Of a stretch of 64,000 nt of DNA, positions 47,240 through 59,185 are shown piece after piece. Numbering within the stretch: position 1 is the first letter of the stretch; every line of letters begins with the position of its first letter. The translations under genes were made by a program, and so were the position numbers. The notes below the pieces were generated by a model that was not told where the DNA came from, ran no database searches, and saw nothing but the letters and a program-made list of their open reading frames with translations. Source of the DNA: Trachythela sp. YZ-2020 (lineage: Eukaryota > Cnidaria > Anthozoa > Malacalcyonacea > Clavulariidae); NCBI GenBank assembly GCA_016169945.1, contig JADLSH010000190.1, positions 1,674,001-1,738,000 of the forward strand. Reading direction: 5' to 3'.

Positions 47240-49384
47240 ATGAACATGTATGAGTCAAAACATAGCAGAAACAAACGACTTTTTACAAAGAGATCTAACA
47301 TGTTTGGAGTTAAAGAAGGCCATACGATATTTTGCGAAGAAGACTGTAGTTTTACGCATCATGAAATGTTACTGTCGCTTGTATTAAGCAAACGAAACGA
47401 CCAGAAAACTTTCGACTATTTCAAGGACTGCGTTCGAAAAGAGCTCGCGGCTGGTTGGAACAGAAATAGCGATGTTCCGGATAATGCTAAGTATTTTCGC
47501 TTCCCTTTAGTCCACTGGGCGGCTGTTTATGGCAAACTTTTTGCCCTGCAATGGTTAATTGACCAAGATTTCGACGTTGAAGTGACAAACACCCAGGGAG
47601 AAACGGCTATACACAGACTTATAGCGTGCCAAGCACATGAGCGGGCCGTTGACCCCAGAATAGGGCGGGGGAGGCGATATTCGTTGGGGAATATCATTCA
47701 AGTCTTTTCAAAGGTCCTTAATATTTTCACCGGCAAATGTCCGCAATTACTACTTCGGTATGATTATGTCGAGCGCAATATCCCATTTGCACTTTGTCTT
47801 AAACTTTTGTTGGAGAACTTTGACACTTGCCCGAGACTAGTGCAGTACCATCAAGCGTTATTCAAAGTTCTCTGCGAGCGTTTGGTCAATTTGGCCAAAC
47901 AAGGAAAGTTATCCGAAGAGTTTATCCGCAATGGTTTTTCGCTCAAAGATTCGAGCGGAAATACCATTTGGCATGTAGCAGCCAGTTGCAGAAGCGCAAC
48001 TGTTACATCGAGTTTGAATGTGGTTATGAATGCAATAGAGGGATTTGACCTGAGCATCTCCAACAGCAATTATGAAACACCTATTTTGGTTGCTTTGAAG
48101 AGCAGCAACCAAGAATTTGCAGCGATGATCGAAGCATATAAATTTTCAAATTGTTCCGTTCCTATCGTAAAGATGGAAATGTTATCGGACTCGGAAAAGG
48201 ACGAATGTTGCTGTGAACACCGCAATAACGTATCTCGACAAAACATGGAACAAGGGAATTTTAGTGTGTTACAAGATGGCTTTGATCGATGCAATGGATC
48301 GTGTGTCAATTCTAGCAGCATTAGTACTTCTGTTGTGCAAAATACTTCTACAGTAAGAGACGATCAGTCGTTTACTGAACAACCAAGAAGTCCAGCAGTT
48401 GTTGAACAGGAGAAGGTGGTTCTTACTAATCCTGATGGAAATGAACGACAAGAAGATACAAGTGAAAAAATGGAAGTTGACAGTACTAGTCAATGTAGCG
48501 ATGAACTTGCCTCGTTAGGTACTAGCCAGGGTAGCGGTAATTGCGATCTTGACTCGTTAGACGAAACATGTGACCAGGAAAAACTTGTTATCGAGAAACA
48601 AATTGACCTTTGTCTAAGCGTCAGTCAGTCTACAGAGAGTTCTGATTTGACGACCACAGACGAAAATATGAGTCGTGATTTACCGATAGAACCAGATGAA
48701 GTGCAGAAACCAGAATCCTCATTGGTTGAAAATAATTCACAGGGATCTAATATATTAGCAGAGGCTTTACGACATGCAGCTGTCAGCGACAATGAAGTAT
48801 TTATAGAGAGATTTGACCCAGAAAGTATGAGTCAAAATATTGAGTTACCAACCCCGCCCGATAGTAGCACCAGTCCGGAACTGGCCAAGCAAAATCTTAA
48901 CGAACCGCAAACACCGCCACCAAAAGAAATCGTTGCTTGTAGAGGTATTAGTGTAACGCCTGTGCTACTTATAAAGTTGCTGTCTGAGCCCGATGTTTCA
49001 GAAAAGTTCCAGAGCCTCCTTAAGGATGTTATTACTGGAGATACGGCGAAAGTTGATTCAACCCAAACTACATTACAGGAGCTAAAAGCATCAAGGTTAA
49101 AGTTAGATTGTGAAATAACCTCGTCAGAAGAGCTCCTAGGAGCCATCGACACAAAGAAAGAAAAATTGAATGAAGAAATTAAACGGTTACAGCAAGAAAT
49201 TTCTGAACTCCAAAATTCTGAAGAAACGACAAAAGGTAAACTGTCCCAACTCAGAGAAGAACAAGTGAAAATGACAGGAAAGATTGAGGAATGTGAGTCT
49301 ACATGCAATCGATTAAAGCGACGGCTTTCGGACTGCACAGGCGCTCTTGTTGGCTTGTCGCCAAAGTCGCAAAAGAGATGCTGA
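47240..49384 (+). CDS. Single-exon ankyrin-repeat and coiled-coil protein
   Basis: An uninterrupted frame of 714 residues from ATG 47240. An in-frame ATG at 47189 is upstream of the YY1-like site and less likely. Ankyrin-like segments are recognisable around residues 85-130 (PLVHWAAVYGKLFALQWLID, then NTQGETAIHRLI) and again near 235-290 (SGNTIWHVAASC, NYETPILVALKS). An atypical ~100-residue helical insert separates them. Residues ~310-570 are acidic, Ser/Thr-rich and probably disordered. Residues ~610-695 form a coiled coil (KKEKLNEEIKRLQQEISELQ). AATAAA is at 49512. The lack of introns next to intron-rich genes may mean a retrogene origin. I do not recognise an orthologue; binding partners and location are unknown. 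Confidence 0.8.
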   Translation: MNMYESKHSRNKRLFTKRSNMFGVKEGHTIFCEEDCSFTHHEMLLSLVLSKRNDQKTFDYFKDCVRKELAAGWNRNSDVPDNAKYFRFPLVHWAAVYGKLFALQWLIDQDFDVEVTNTQGETAIHRLIACQAHERAVDPRIGRGRRYSLGNIIQVFSKVLNIFTGKCPQLLLRYDYVERNIPFALCLKLLLENFDTCPRLVQYHQALFKVLCERLVNLAKQGKLSEEFIRNGFSLKDSSGNTIWHVAASCRSATVTSSLNVVMNAIEGFDLSISNSNYETPILVALKSSNQEFAAMIEAYKFSNCSVPIVKMEMLSDSEKDECCCEHRNNVSRQNMEQGNFSVLQDGFDRCNGSCVNSSSISTSVVQNTSTVRDDQSFTEQPRSPAVVEQEKVVLTNPDGNERQEDTSEKMEVDSTSQCSDELASLGTSQGSGNCDLDSLDETCDQEKLVIEKQIDLCLSVSQSTESSDLTTTDENMSRDLPIEPDEVQKPESSLVENNSQGSNILAEALRHAAVSDNEVFIERFDPESMSQNIELPTPPDSSTSPELAKQNLNEPQTPPPKEIVACRGISVTPVLLIKLLSEPDVSEKFQSLLKDVITGDTAKVDSTQTTLQELKASRLKLDCEITSSEELLGAIDTKKEKLNEEIKRLQQEISELQNSEETTKGKLSQLREEQVKMTGKIEECESTCNRLKRRLSDCTGALVGLSPKSQKRC

Positions 49385-51195
49385 TATGATGTAGAAATTG
49401 TATATGCAGTAGGTTTGTTGTAGGTTTTTAGTTGTTTTAATTATAATTGGAAAGGAAGTGTTAAAGTTTTATAAAATGTCACTAATTTTCCTTATTTTTT
49501 ATACATTACTAAATAAAGATAAGCACGCTACTAAATATAGTCAAACATCTAATTAAAGTACACTCTAATCCAGCAGATACCCTTAATAAGCAGACGGTAC
49601 CCGAGTCTTAATTTAGTGGATATTTGAAACGTCCCTCTCCTTAGTGTTCATTAATTAGAAGCTTGACTGTTTGTAGTTCTGAATAAGTGAGACATTGATC
49701 TGTTTTAGAACCTTTTATATTGGATAGTTGTATATTCTATTTTGCACTTGAATTTGGAACAAGTTGTGAACTTTTTGAAGTGAAAATAGTTGTAAAGTTT
49801 ATCTTATTGCTGTATAGCTTTTGCTTGTAGATGAAAAAACAGATTTACAATTTTAAGCTTTAGCTGTTTGTGACACAATTTTCTGAGTATGTGCCCACTT
49901 GACACCCCTGTAACTGCCTTTAAACACACCTCCAACAATAGAGAATAATGGTCCTAATGTTCAGAGCCAAATGACACAGACTATTTGTCCAACGAGTGAA
50001 TCAATTGAAATCAAGTGAAACTGTTGGGGGGTTAAAGATGCGATACAGTCGGTCTGTATGTGTCAGCTTTGTTTACACCTGCCCTGTCTTGCTCCTCTCC
50101 CCTCCCCCCCCCCAAGTGTCTGCCACTGGTATGATTCCGTCTTGAGAAATAGCGCATGACGTCACTAACTTCATTGAAATATCATCGTTTACAAAAGTAG
50201 AACCCCAAAAATGGCGGATTTGGGCCTGCGTGAGAAAGGCTAATTTAGTTTATAAGAAGTCACAAATGAAACCCACAGAGAGATACTTTTTTGAAAAATA
50301 GATATAATTTATCTATATAATTTATATTAATATTCGTAATCTGAAGATACCATTAAATAGCATTAAATTCATTTACTTTCATTAAGCTAGACAAACTAAG
50401 CATACTATAACTTAAGGCCTTTTATAATGGCTTTTCTATGCTCTACCAAGCTCAATATTTATTTGAGCAAAACATATTTAAATCTTGCCAATTCAAGATA
50501 GAAAAAATAAGGTTTTGATATTTTAGTTTGGAATATTGATAGATTTCAGCAAGCGAGTAATTCAGAGCAGCAGATGGTGGCCAACTTTAGAAATGTTCAC
50601 ACAGGAGCAGCAATTAAACTCTCAATTCGATTCGTTTGCCTCCAAATATAAGACTACTACATATAATGAAAATAATTAACAGTTCTTTTCTCACTCTGAT
50701 ATAACTGCTGGTTGACCACCATCTGCTGCACGATAGTGATTGGTGAAACCCTCCTATTACTTGAACCCAACTCTTTTCTGACTTGGTAAGGCCAAATCTA
50801 AATTCTACAATATACAAGTTTAGTAAACTAAATTTTGACACTACTTCACTAAATAAATCTCTAACAAAAAATAATTAAGATTCTTTGCACGAATTCAGTT
50901 TTTAGTTCACTTGCATTAGTTGTGAAAAGTACAAGACGCAAGTACTTCTTACTTTTGCCAAACAAGCAGATTGATTCATTCAAATTTGGAAAGGTGGAAC
51001 TATTTGGGAAGTTTTTTTGCAAGCATTTTACACTGTTTTACCCCCTTTAAGGAGTTTTGAACAAATATCTATTTTCATATAATTTTTATACCGTAATTTC
51101 TGATTAGTTAATAATAATAATTTAATTTTTCTTTTTCTACACACATCACTGTTCATTTTTGAAGACTAGGTTTGGTTATATAACCTAGATAACAT
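49385..51195. other. Intergenic region between tail-to-tail genes
   Basis: Holds the AATAAA of the ankyrin gene (49512), short poly-C near 50106, AAAAATGGCGGATTTGG near 50210 with no frame behind it, and the MITE copy at 50567-50730. No exon seen on either strand. Confidence 0.55.
50567..50730 (-). mobile_element. MITE family 'CAGCAGATGGTGG', copy 3
   Basis: GAGCAGCAGATGGTGG and CCACCATCTGCTGC are inverted ends. The interior is the complement of the block shared with 13181 and 22966. The best-preserved copy of the three, about 165 bp. Confidence 0.7.
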
Positions 51196-54100
51196 TTATT
51201 CACCATTGTAGATATATACTTTGGCAGGATCTGAAAGAAAAATGAGTTTTCGCTTTATAGGGACAGACAAACATGACTGACTGTCATCACCGACCAACTG
51301 ACTGACCGACCAAATCACCAACCAACTGACTGACCAAACGACCGACTTACCAACCAGCTGACTGACTTACTGACCAGCCAACTGACTTACTGACCAACTG
51401 ACTGACCAAACAACTGACTGACTAACCAACCAACTGACCGAATGATGAGAGAAACAGATGGACAAATGAATAACTGTATGTACTCACCTTTTCTGTGTAA
51501 ATTGTTTACACTCGTCCATACTAAAAGAAATAAATGGAAAAAAGTACCTGTAAAATTCTGTGGTGTAATGTATATCGAGTACTACCTTATCAGTGTGCAT
51601 TAAAGAGTCAAGTGAACTTACCTGTTGATAAATAGTTAACTGCTGATTCTAAATTAAACATTCTGTCAGCTTTAGAAGGAGTCTGCATTTGATCCTTTGT
51701 GTGTGGAACTAAAATATTGAAAAGTTACTTGTCAAGGTTTGATAAGTAGCGCTAAGGCTGCGGGTTCGGTCGCAGTCAGCCTGCGATTCGGTTGCAATTA
51801 GGACTGTGGTTAAGTTGCGGGAGCCTGCTCGCAGCCCGAAATTTTCGGGGGGGTTTGTTGAGCAGGCTAAGTTGCGGTGGTCAATTGTCGAACAATCTAC
51901 CGCATATTAACTGCAGTTTTTGTCATGTTATTTCTTCGCAATATACTGTATTTGACGTACCTTTAGAACCAGCTTTGAGAAGAAGTGCATCTCTGTATGA
52001 GAACAAGCTTGGTTGAAGTTGTGGTTTTGTATTCTGAACTGAACTTTCATGTTGGCCCAAATCTTTGTCACTATGTTTCTCTTTGTTGCCATTCTTTGTA
52101 TATTTACTGTCCGACTTCCTGCCAGCCTGTCCACCACGACGACTGGAGCGCTTTGGACTCTCGCGAATTTCACTCTCCTCACCACGTCTGCTAGTCCAAG
52201 CATTCTTATCTCTATCTTCTACGTTTCTTTCTGCAACCTTGCTGTAACTATCACCTTTCTCTATTCTCCCTTGATTTCTATCTTTATTTTTCGAGGCAGA
52301 TCTTCTAGGCGTTGATTCTCTATGATTCGATCTGCTTTCTGTAGAATTAGTATCATTGTAGTGTGTCATTCTCTCAAATTCTCTATCGTGTCGTTTTTTG
52401 CTCATTCGTTTGTGTCGGGTTTGCCAGCCTATCGAAGTATCCTGTTCACCTTCATTCAAGTTTGATTTCGCATACTTTAATTCAAACTCGTTTGATTTTG
52501 TATATTTTATTTCAGTCTCGTTCAATTTGCTATACTTTATGTCAGATTCGTTTGATTTGGTATATTTCAATTCAGGCTCAGAATTAAACGTCTTCTTTTC
52601 AACGTTTATATTTGTCTTCTGGTTTTGTGTGCTGTTATCACCTGAATGGGCCTCGTTTTCAGCGTGAAATTTGAACTCGTTTTTCGTCTCATATTTATAC
52701 TCATTTTTCGTCTCATATTTATACTCTTTTTTCGTCTCAAAATGATGTCCATTTGTCATGATAGTTGATTCCTGTACAATGTCGTTTTCGTCTACAATGG
52801 AGATTCCTGAATCATCTTCCTCTTGTTGTGTGAAGCTTCTACGACTATGTGGGGAGCCGTCTAAACTGTCCTTTTCTGAACAATCTCTCTCCAAATTCAC
52901 TGTTATTCCAGTTTCCGAGTTTAATTCATTTCTTTCTGAGCTACCCTCGACATTTTTATCATCTTGGTCTTTGCTTTGTTCAACTCCACAAGCCCCAAAC
53001 AGTTCATGAACTTGTTTTTTGCTTAATTCATTTTCATTTAGTGGTATATTCGCACTTTCTTTCAAACAATTTTCGCTACTTTCTTCACACACTTCAGAGC
53101 CATCGTCTGAAGGGGTTTTTGAGAGTAGTTTGATGACTGAATTTATCAGTTTGTCAGATTTTGGTGGGTAACCAAATGGTGGACCTTCGACGTTCTCATC
53201 TAAAAAAATTGAAATTTTATTAAACTTAAAAAAAACATGAGATCAGCTGAACATGGGATGAAAAAAAATCTATAAAAAATTTCAGTGTGCATGGGATTAA
53301 TCATTAGTGACTTAACCCATTAGCTGGCAATGCGCCCTACTTTAGTATTTTACTCTGTCTAACGTGAGACGATTTTACTCATCACTGCCATTAATGGGTT
53401 AACAAAACTATCTGCCAGTGTCTCTTGTTAACCCATTAGCTTGCAATGCGCTCAGATGTGCCCTACTTTAGTATTTTACTCTGTTTAACGCCAGACGATT
53501 TTGCTCCTCATGCAGTGGTAGGGTATACTGCCAGTAACTGGAAACGACCATGCATGTGTTATATTGCTGGTAACTACCTTCTATTTGGAATTCTGGCGGT
53601 GTGTGGTACTCGGGGGTATCATCATCGTTAGTCTTAATTGCTTCAACCTCGTTATGTTTCAAACATTGTTCGACATCATCATCATCAACATTGTCCAAAT
53701 ATTCTTGATGTGTGATACCGGAATCGTTAAACTGTTTATCGTAAAAGGACAATGAAAAATTATGTGGTACTTTCATCTTTTTCAAAGTATCATCATTGTA
53801 ATCAAAGTGTTTCTGATCGACCGGGGTGTGGCTCAGTGGGGTGTGACCCAGTGGGGTTTTAAACGCACTGAAGTCGGGCATGTTAAGCTGGCTGTTAAGT
53901 GTCAAGGGTGTTGCCTGGTGAGTGTGGTTGATTCCAAGGTATGTCGATTCTTTGACTGGAATGGGGCTGAGATGATTTCTGGTGCTTCCCGCTAGAGCTG
54001 CTAGCTGTCTAGCCATTTCCTTTATATTAACAAGCTGAAAATAGATTTGAAAAAAAGTTGACTAAGTGATTTTGATTAAGCAATCAAGGAAAAATCAGGA

Positions 54101-55467
54101 AAGTTTAGAGAGAATAAAAGTACAAAATGCCATTAAAGTGTGCTCTTGCCCTTTTTAATGGGCTGAGTAAGAGGGCTGTTAGGGTAAGTTTTTACAGGTG
54201 ACATTGCATTGAAATATTATTATATAGGCCGGCATAAACTAGCGACACAGTATACAAACTCTGTCCAAATTGCAACAGCACCATGAAGACGGTAGAAAAC
54301 AATAGCGAAATTTGGAAAGCAATATGGCAATATTTGCAAACTGCAGCAGTACTATGTTAAAAATCTGTGCAGTGACACTATACCAAGGGCTCTATTCATT
54401 CTGTGACATTGGCCACCTTGATAGGGCTGCAAAACGCCACAACCAAATCTTAGAAACAGGTTTTACACTGCCTCGAACGTTACTTGGCTCAGTGGATATT
54501 ATAATTGCAAGGCAACTAATATGTTCAATATTGCATAACAAACCGTGTAGTATATATGTGTACCAATCTAGTATACAATTAAATAAAATGATTGAATGCT
54601 CCATTGATTTTCAGAAAGGTATACCAGCACAAAGAATTAACAAAATCTCTCCATTCAAGCAATCTCTCAAACGTCAAAACCATGTCATATTGTTACATAA
54701 CAATAATACAAAGTACTTAATTGTCTCTATTAAACGATCGTTGCCAACCAGCCATGGTAACATGCATTTATTAACTCAAGAGGAACAAAGGCTTCAATAT
54801 TGGAACTTATATTCTTCGTATATAAAAAAATTGCCAACAAGGCTTTGTGGCCGGCTGAAATATTGTAAAGCACAAACATTTAAATATAGTCTGATGATTG
54901 TCTAGCACAGTAAGGGGTCTTATGTATTTAATAACATTTTAAAAGAGAATATTTTCCAACTTTGCATAGTATATTAAACAGTAAAAATATTGTGCGTTTC
55001 TTATGACAAGAAATAGTTGTTTTTTCTTCAAAATAAACCTGTTACATACAAACATTGAAACATGCAAACTGAAAATCTTTTTGGATAAAAATCTACTTTA
55101 TTAAAGTCATATAAAACACGGGTATAAAACATACCAGTTGATAACATTGAACAATAGAGTAAAAATACACTTAGCCAGATGTTGATAAAAATATGGGAAA
55201 CGTTTTTACAGCGATAAAAAACGAAACATATTTATAGCGAAAAAATAGCAGAAAGAATTCATAAATTGTCCCCCTAAGGGGGAATTGAAATATACATTTA
55301 GTGAAATGAAATCTACATCGAATTACTTTATATTGCGTAAGCCATTCATAGCGAATACAAATTACGTCTACAAAATATGCGATCAATTTTACAAACAAAC
55401 ATTGTAATGTACAAACCCATGAAACGCCGGGTTGATTTTCAAATAAACTGTCTTCTTCGGAGGCCAT
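51196..55467 (-). CDS. Acidic, Ser/Lys-rich low-complexity protein, intact copy of a duplicated gene
   Basis: Minus-strand exons 55467-55417, 54034-53578, 53199-51961, 51708-51622, 51520-51488 and 51230-51196 sum to 1902 nt (633 residues) with consistent phases. The last two exons are short and rest on splice signals only. The protein starts MASEEDSLFENQPGVSW. Its second exon has a run of FSLSFYDKQFNDSGITHQEY. Exon 3 (412 codons) holds Y-K-Y-E-T-K-N-E repeats and then four K-Y-[TSA]-K-[SL]-N-E repeats, a long Arg/Ser/Asp-rich stretch, and ends with QPSLFSYRDALLLKAGSK. No catalytic domain was recognised, and composition suggests a disordered nuclear or RNA-associated protein. The 5' two thirds are duplicated at 61050-64000. 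The exon at 56422-56198 has a compatible phase and may be an alternative first exon. Confidence 0.65.
51280..51440 (+). repeat. Degenerate ACTGACTGACC tetranucleotide-like tract
   Basis: Repeated CAACTGACTGACC and ACTGACTTACTGACC words over about 160 bp, in the last intron of the minus-strand gene. Confidence 0.8.
53312..53402. mobile_element. TTAA-flanked mini-element (piggyBac-like), copy A
   Basis: TTAACCCATTAGCTGGCAAT at 53312 and TTAATGGGTTAA ending 53402: TTAA targets with CCC/GGG ends, only 83 bp between them. A second copy starts at 53428 but loses its right end near 53520. Both lie in the intron between the second and third exons of the minus-strand gene. Confidence 0.7.
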
Positions 55468-56197
55468 GATCTAACTTTTATTTGAAGTCTTTATAAAACG
55501 TCGAGAAATTTTTCATTTAACGCGAATAGTCTATGGTTTTCATAGTTTATTCCATTTCATATTGGCTGCCACAAATTCATCTCTTCTCAAAACCGTTTGC
55601 GAAGATCAATTGCATGTCATAAATAATAAATACGAATTTTACGTGTACTTTTGATAATATCAATACGCTTCTGCTCCCCTGACAAGAGCCAGACGGCTAG
55701 CTGGAACAAATGCCAATTTCAGAATTGCTAGAAAATTCCGATTTTTTTTACAGTAATACGATATTAAATACGCCTCCGTAAAAAGAAAATTAATTTTACC
55801 TGTGCAAAATGAAAAACATAAGGCCTGAATTCCTAAATTTTGGCGACTTTTTATGCAGTTATCTTTGGCAAATCTGGTACCAGTAAAGTGCTAAATCTTG
55901 CACAAACGGCCCGTCACCACGGCCTGAATTGTTGACAAACTTATGCCAAAATTTTTCGCGTTTAGTACAAATCCATAGAAACACAATACGTGGGCCTGTA
56001 ATTTAACACCAAAGTGAAATTAAATCCACTTGCACTGCAAAGCACTGAAACGGACAGGCCGGTCAGTCTACTATCTTGTGCAATAACTGCAATTTTACAA
56101 CTCTTTATTATACCGGCCCTGCTTATAAATTCAACCAGTGTCTCAGGGGAAAGCTCGCAAAACGGAAATTTCAAATATTCGCGAAAATATTGCTCAC
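55468..56197. other. Gap between the duplicated gene and the divergent exon
   Basis: About 730 bp with no supported exon. It may be promoter of the gene starting at 55467, or intron if the exon 56422-56198 belongs to the same transcript. The sequence is AT-rich with no repeat recognised. Confidence 0.45.
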
Positions 56198-56422
56198 CCT
56201 TTCAAGTGAAACACCCGAAGGGATTTCGTCATAAAGCTGCAGAAACTTTTCTACATCGTCTTCGCATAATGCTGCGGCAAGAGTATGAGCTATGGCTTCG
56301 TCTTCTTCGTTTTCTGAGCGTTTTAAATTAGGTTGTTGTGCTTCGTCCATTATTTTCCGCCATAACTTGTTTTTCTTTGAAAATGAAATAAACATGCGCG
56401 CGGGAAGTTGCACAGCTGCCAT
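56198..56422 (-). CDS. Partial first exon of an unrecognised minus-strand gene
   Basis: ATG at 56422 in a strong context (GCCATGG) opens 75 codons ending at an AGG|GTGAGC donor in phase 0. The peptide is MAAVQLPARMFISFSKKNKL, then an acidic helical part with NEEDEAIAHTLAAALCEDDV and FLQLYDEIPSGVSLER. An upstream in-frame ATG at 56500 would add 26 residues. The next exon is uncertain; 54034-53578 or a longer form of 55467-55417 fit the phase. No family recognised. It shares a short divergent promoter with SART3. Confidence 0.5.
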
Positions 56423-56669
56423 GGCAATGGCATGGCACTTAGGAGGGTAGGGATGGTAGTCATTCGTTTGTGATTTTGCAGCTTTTTGAATGTTTGTCAT
56501 GTTTGATGAACAAATAAAGACTATATATTGTTTAGTAGATAAAGTATTTGTTATAAAAAACGTTATATTTTAATATTATTGGGACTAACTGTTGTGGAAA
56601 ATGGAAATATGTTTAAGTTTTTTTAACTCATGGGGGTGGGAGTAAGGAAGTTTTACTCCAACATTCAAG
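56423..56669. promoter_or_regulatory. Divergent promoter with TISU element at the SART3 start
   Basis: The two start codons face away from each other across 247 bp. CAAGATGGCGGA (56666-56677) embraces the SART3 ATG and matches the TISU/YY1 consensus SAASATGGCGGC at 11 of 12 positions, which in animals drives translation from very short 5' UTRs. No TATA box was seen on the SART3 side. Confidence 0.55.
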
Positions 56670-57184
56670 ATGGCGGACGGTGAAATGGATTTTTCCAACA
56701 TTGACCAAGAAGAAGCATCTATTTCAGGCTCTAAAGTAGCCGAGATTGACCAGGAAGATAAAATGGAAGAAAATATAGATGATTCTGATGATTCTGATGA
56801 TTCCAGTGATGACGAAGAAGCAGAAAGTACCGAAATAACAGCTCTGAGGCAGTTTGTAAGTGAAGTTGTAATAAAACCTCTTTGACCCACGTGTTTGGCC
56901 TTTAATATAGAAATGTAAGAAAATAAAATCGGCGTGTTCCATGCTACATAATACACCTTATTTTTAAATTATTTATTTTCTGATAACAGTTGGAGAGCTC
57001 TCCATTTCATTATGAAAGCCACCTTAAATTGATTAAAGCTTTACGCGACATTGGAGACTTGGATAAAACCAGACAGGCAAGAGAAACAATGAGTAAGATG
57101 TTCCCTCTAACTGCAGGTAAATGAAAATATATCCTAGGTATTAACTTGACTTGACTACAAACTTTATCTATACTGGATAGCCAG

Positions 57185-57345
57185 TGGTGTAGCCAGGATG
57201 TTGGTGTTGACTTTGGGGGGAACATGACCACCAATGAATGAATGCTAGGGGGGGGTCCCTGGGGCCATGCCCAGAGAAATTTTGAATTTCTAGCATCTCT
57301 AGAACAGCATTTGATGCATTCTGAGACGAGTTCTGAAGAAAAATC
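57185..57345 (+). repeat. Dispersed repeat related to the hAT-like MITE
   Basis: CAGTGGTGTAGCCAGGATG (57182-57200) recalls the CAGGGACGTAGCCAG end of the 46089 element. GAAATTTTGAATTTCTAGCA and TTTGATGCATTCTGAGACG match the shared block of the 13861 family. It lies in the large SART3 intron. Confidence 0.5.
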
Positions 57346-57541
57346 ATAACCATGAAAAAGCCATTTTTAATCGTTATTCCAGACAATGCACACTCGCCCC
57401 ACTTTCTTTCCGGATTTCAACTTTTTAACAGAGCAGTTCTGGATGCTAACACACCACATGCATGTAATTATGGTTTGGGTGCTAGGAAGATGCCCACTTT
57501 CCCAGGAAACTCTAGGAATACCAAAAAAAATTATGGTTACC

Positions 57542-58094
57542 CAGTCCTGGCCGTAAGTATTTGGGCAGGCGCGCGGCATATCGCGCGCCATATTAACGTC
57601 AGGCGCGCGATTAAAAAAACGGTAAAAATTACGCTTATTGGCTATACAGACTAGAGTAACATTCACAAAAACTGAGTAAAAATGTATGTAGAACAAAACA
57701 ATTTTAACATTGGAGTTTAGATGAAATTAGTATAGGTACTATATAAAATGTTTGTACCAGTGAGTACGTGTATTTACGATATTTACAAAGTCATCGTAAT
57801 TTTTACGTCTTTGAAAATGTCAACATCGCTGTCCTCTGACTCGCTTTCCGACGAGCTTGACGAATCATCGTTATCGTCAATGGTTATGGCGTCTTTCTCA
57901 ATTCTACGCTTTTTTAACGGAGTTTCTTCATCCACGGTTTGTTCCGGCAAAAATTCATTTAGAATAAAAAAACCAGACGCGCGATTTCATACTCTTAAAA
58001 CAAACGAGGCGCGCGTTAAAAGGCGCGTCTCGATGAGCCAAGGCGTGTGCGGAGGCGCGCGCGCGCGATCGCGCACCTCAAACGGCCAGGCCTG
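57542..58094. mobile_element. DNA transposon fragment, GTTACC duplication, GCGCGC-rich interior
   Basis: CAGTCCTGGCCGT at 57542 and ACGGCCAGGCCTG ending at 58094 are inverted with one mismatch. GTTACC flanks both sides (57536-57541, 58095-58100). The interior is unusually CpG-rich (GGCGCGCG runs). A minus-strand frame near 57970-57795 ends in an acidic tail after LKKRRIEKDA, possibly the remnant of a transposase C-terminus. Superfamily uncertain; CAG ends resemble hAT, but the duplication looks 6 bp. Confidence 0.6.
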
Positions 58095-59185
58095 GTTACC
58101 AAGTAAAATTTCCACGATTATAGAAAATATATATAATTATACAATGGTGTAGCAATGCCCCACCCCCCTGAAAATCTGCATCCCCCATTACAAATGACCC
58201 TGGGTCCACCCCTGGCCAGGTACGTAATGGGCTTAGAGCCTGTTTATATGATCCCGGCTAGGTGGCACAGGACAGTTGTCAAGATCCCGCTTACAGTGTT
58301 TTCAATAAAAGGCTGTTACCGGCCGAGGCCTTTCACGGCCACCTATTTCTTTGTTTATTTGCAAAATCTATATTCGTCTTTCATGTGGAAATTTTGAGCA
58401 CAGATGCCTATTCTTGAAATTCAGCCTGCTATTACAATAATTATTGAAAACACTGAATTACTATTTGTATATTAAGGACATTCTTACAGCTTACAGCTTC
58501 ATTCAATTCGACATTCTGGCATTTTTTTGACGTCACCATTTCAGGCTAAAATTTGTTTATGTCTCCGACCAGTTACTAAGTTATGGTGCATGTAGTGTGA
58601 AAGAGCACACCTTAATCTATCAAAAAACACCAAATTTACTATTTGCATATTAAGGAGACAAGTTACAGCTTCGTTCAAAAAACGCAATTTGCAAGACGTA
58701 TTTTCTGGCAATTTTTTGACGTCATCATTTCAGGTTGTTCTCAAATATGTGACGGTTTGAGAGGAAGTGCCAATATAAACTCTACTGAGTGTTTATATGA
58801 TCCCGGCCAGGCGGGATGAACTTTTCTTCTGAGCACATGTAAATCCCTTTTCTGCAAGAAAGTATGACGTCAAGCACTTAACTGCCTTCATCCCAGCAAT
58901 GTATTTTGTCCATATAAACACGCCATCCCGCCTAGGCGAGTTTCCCGCCTTATATACATCTCAGGTATCCCGCCTTGTACACAAACAGGACCTTATATAC
59001 ATCTCTGATATTTCTCTAAGACTGTAATTTGTAAATGTGTAGAATTATAGTTGGAATGGATTCAAGATGAAACGCCATTGGCTTGCATTACTGAACAGAA
59101 AGCTTACATTCGTGATTTATTTGAAAAAGCAGTGAAAGACTACCAATGTATGTAAGCATATCTAAACTACCAGTACATTAATAAT

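Noticed and set aside
54312..54905. 197-codon gene on the plus strand
   Set aside because: It lies in an intron of the minus-strand gene, and the homologous stretch in the second copy (62883-63440) is broken by several frameshifts while length and sequence are otherwise kept. No domain recognised.
57748..58152. 134-codon plus-strand gene
   Set aside because: It spans the end of a DNA transposon and reads Ser-rich antisense sequence of an acidic tail. No splice or domain support.
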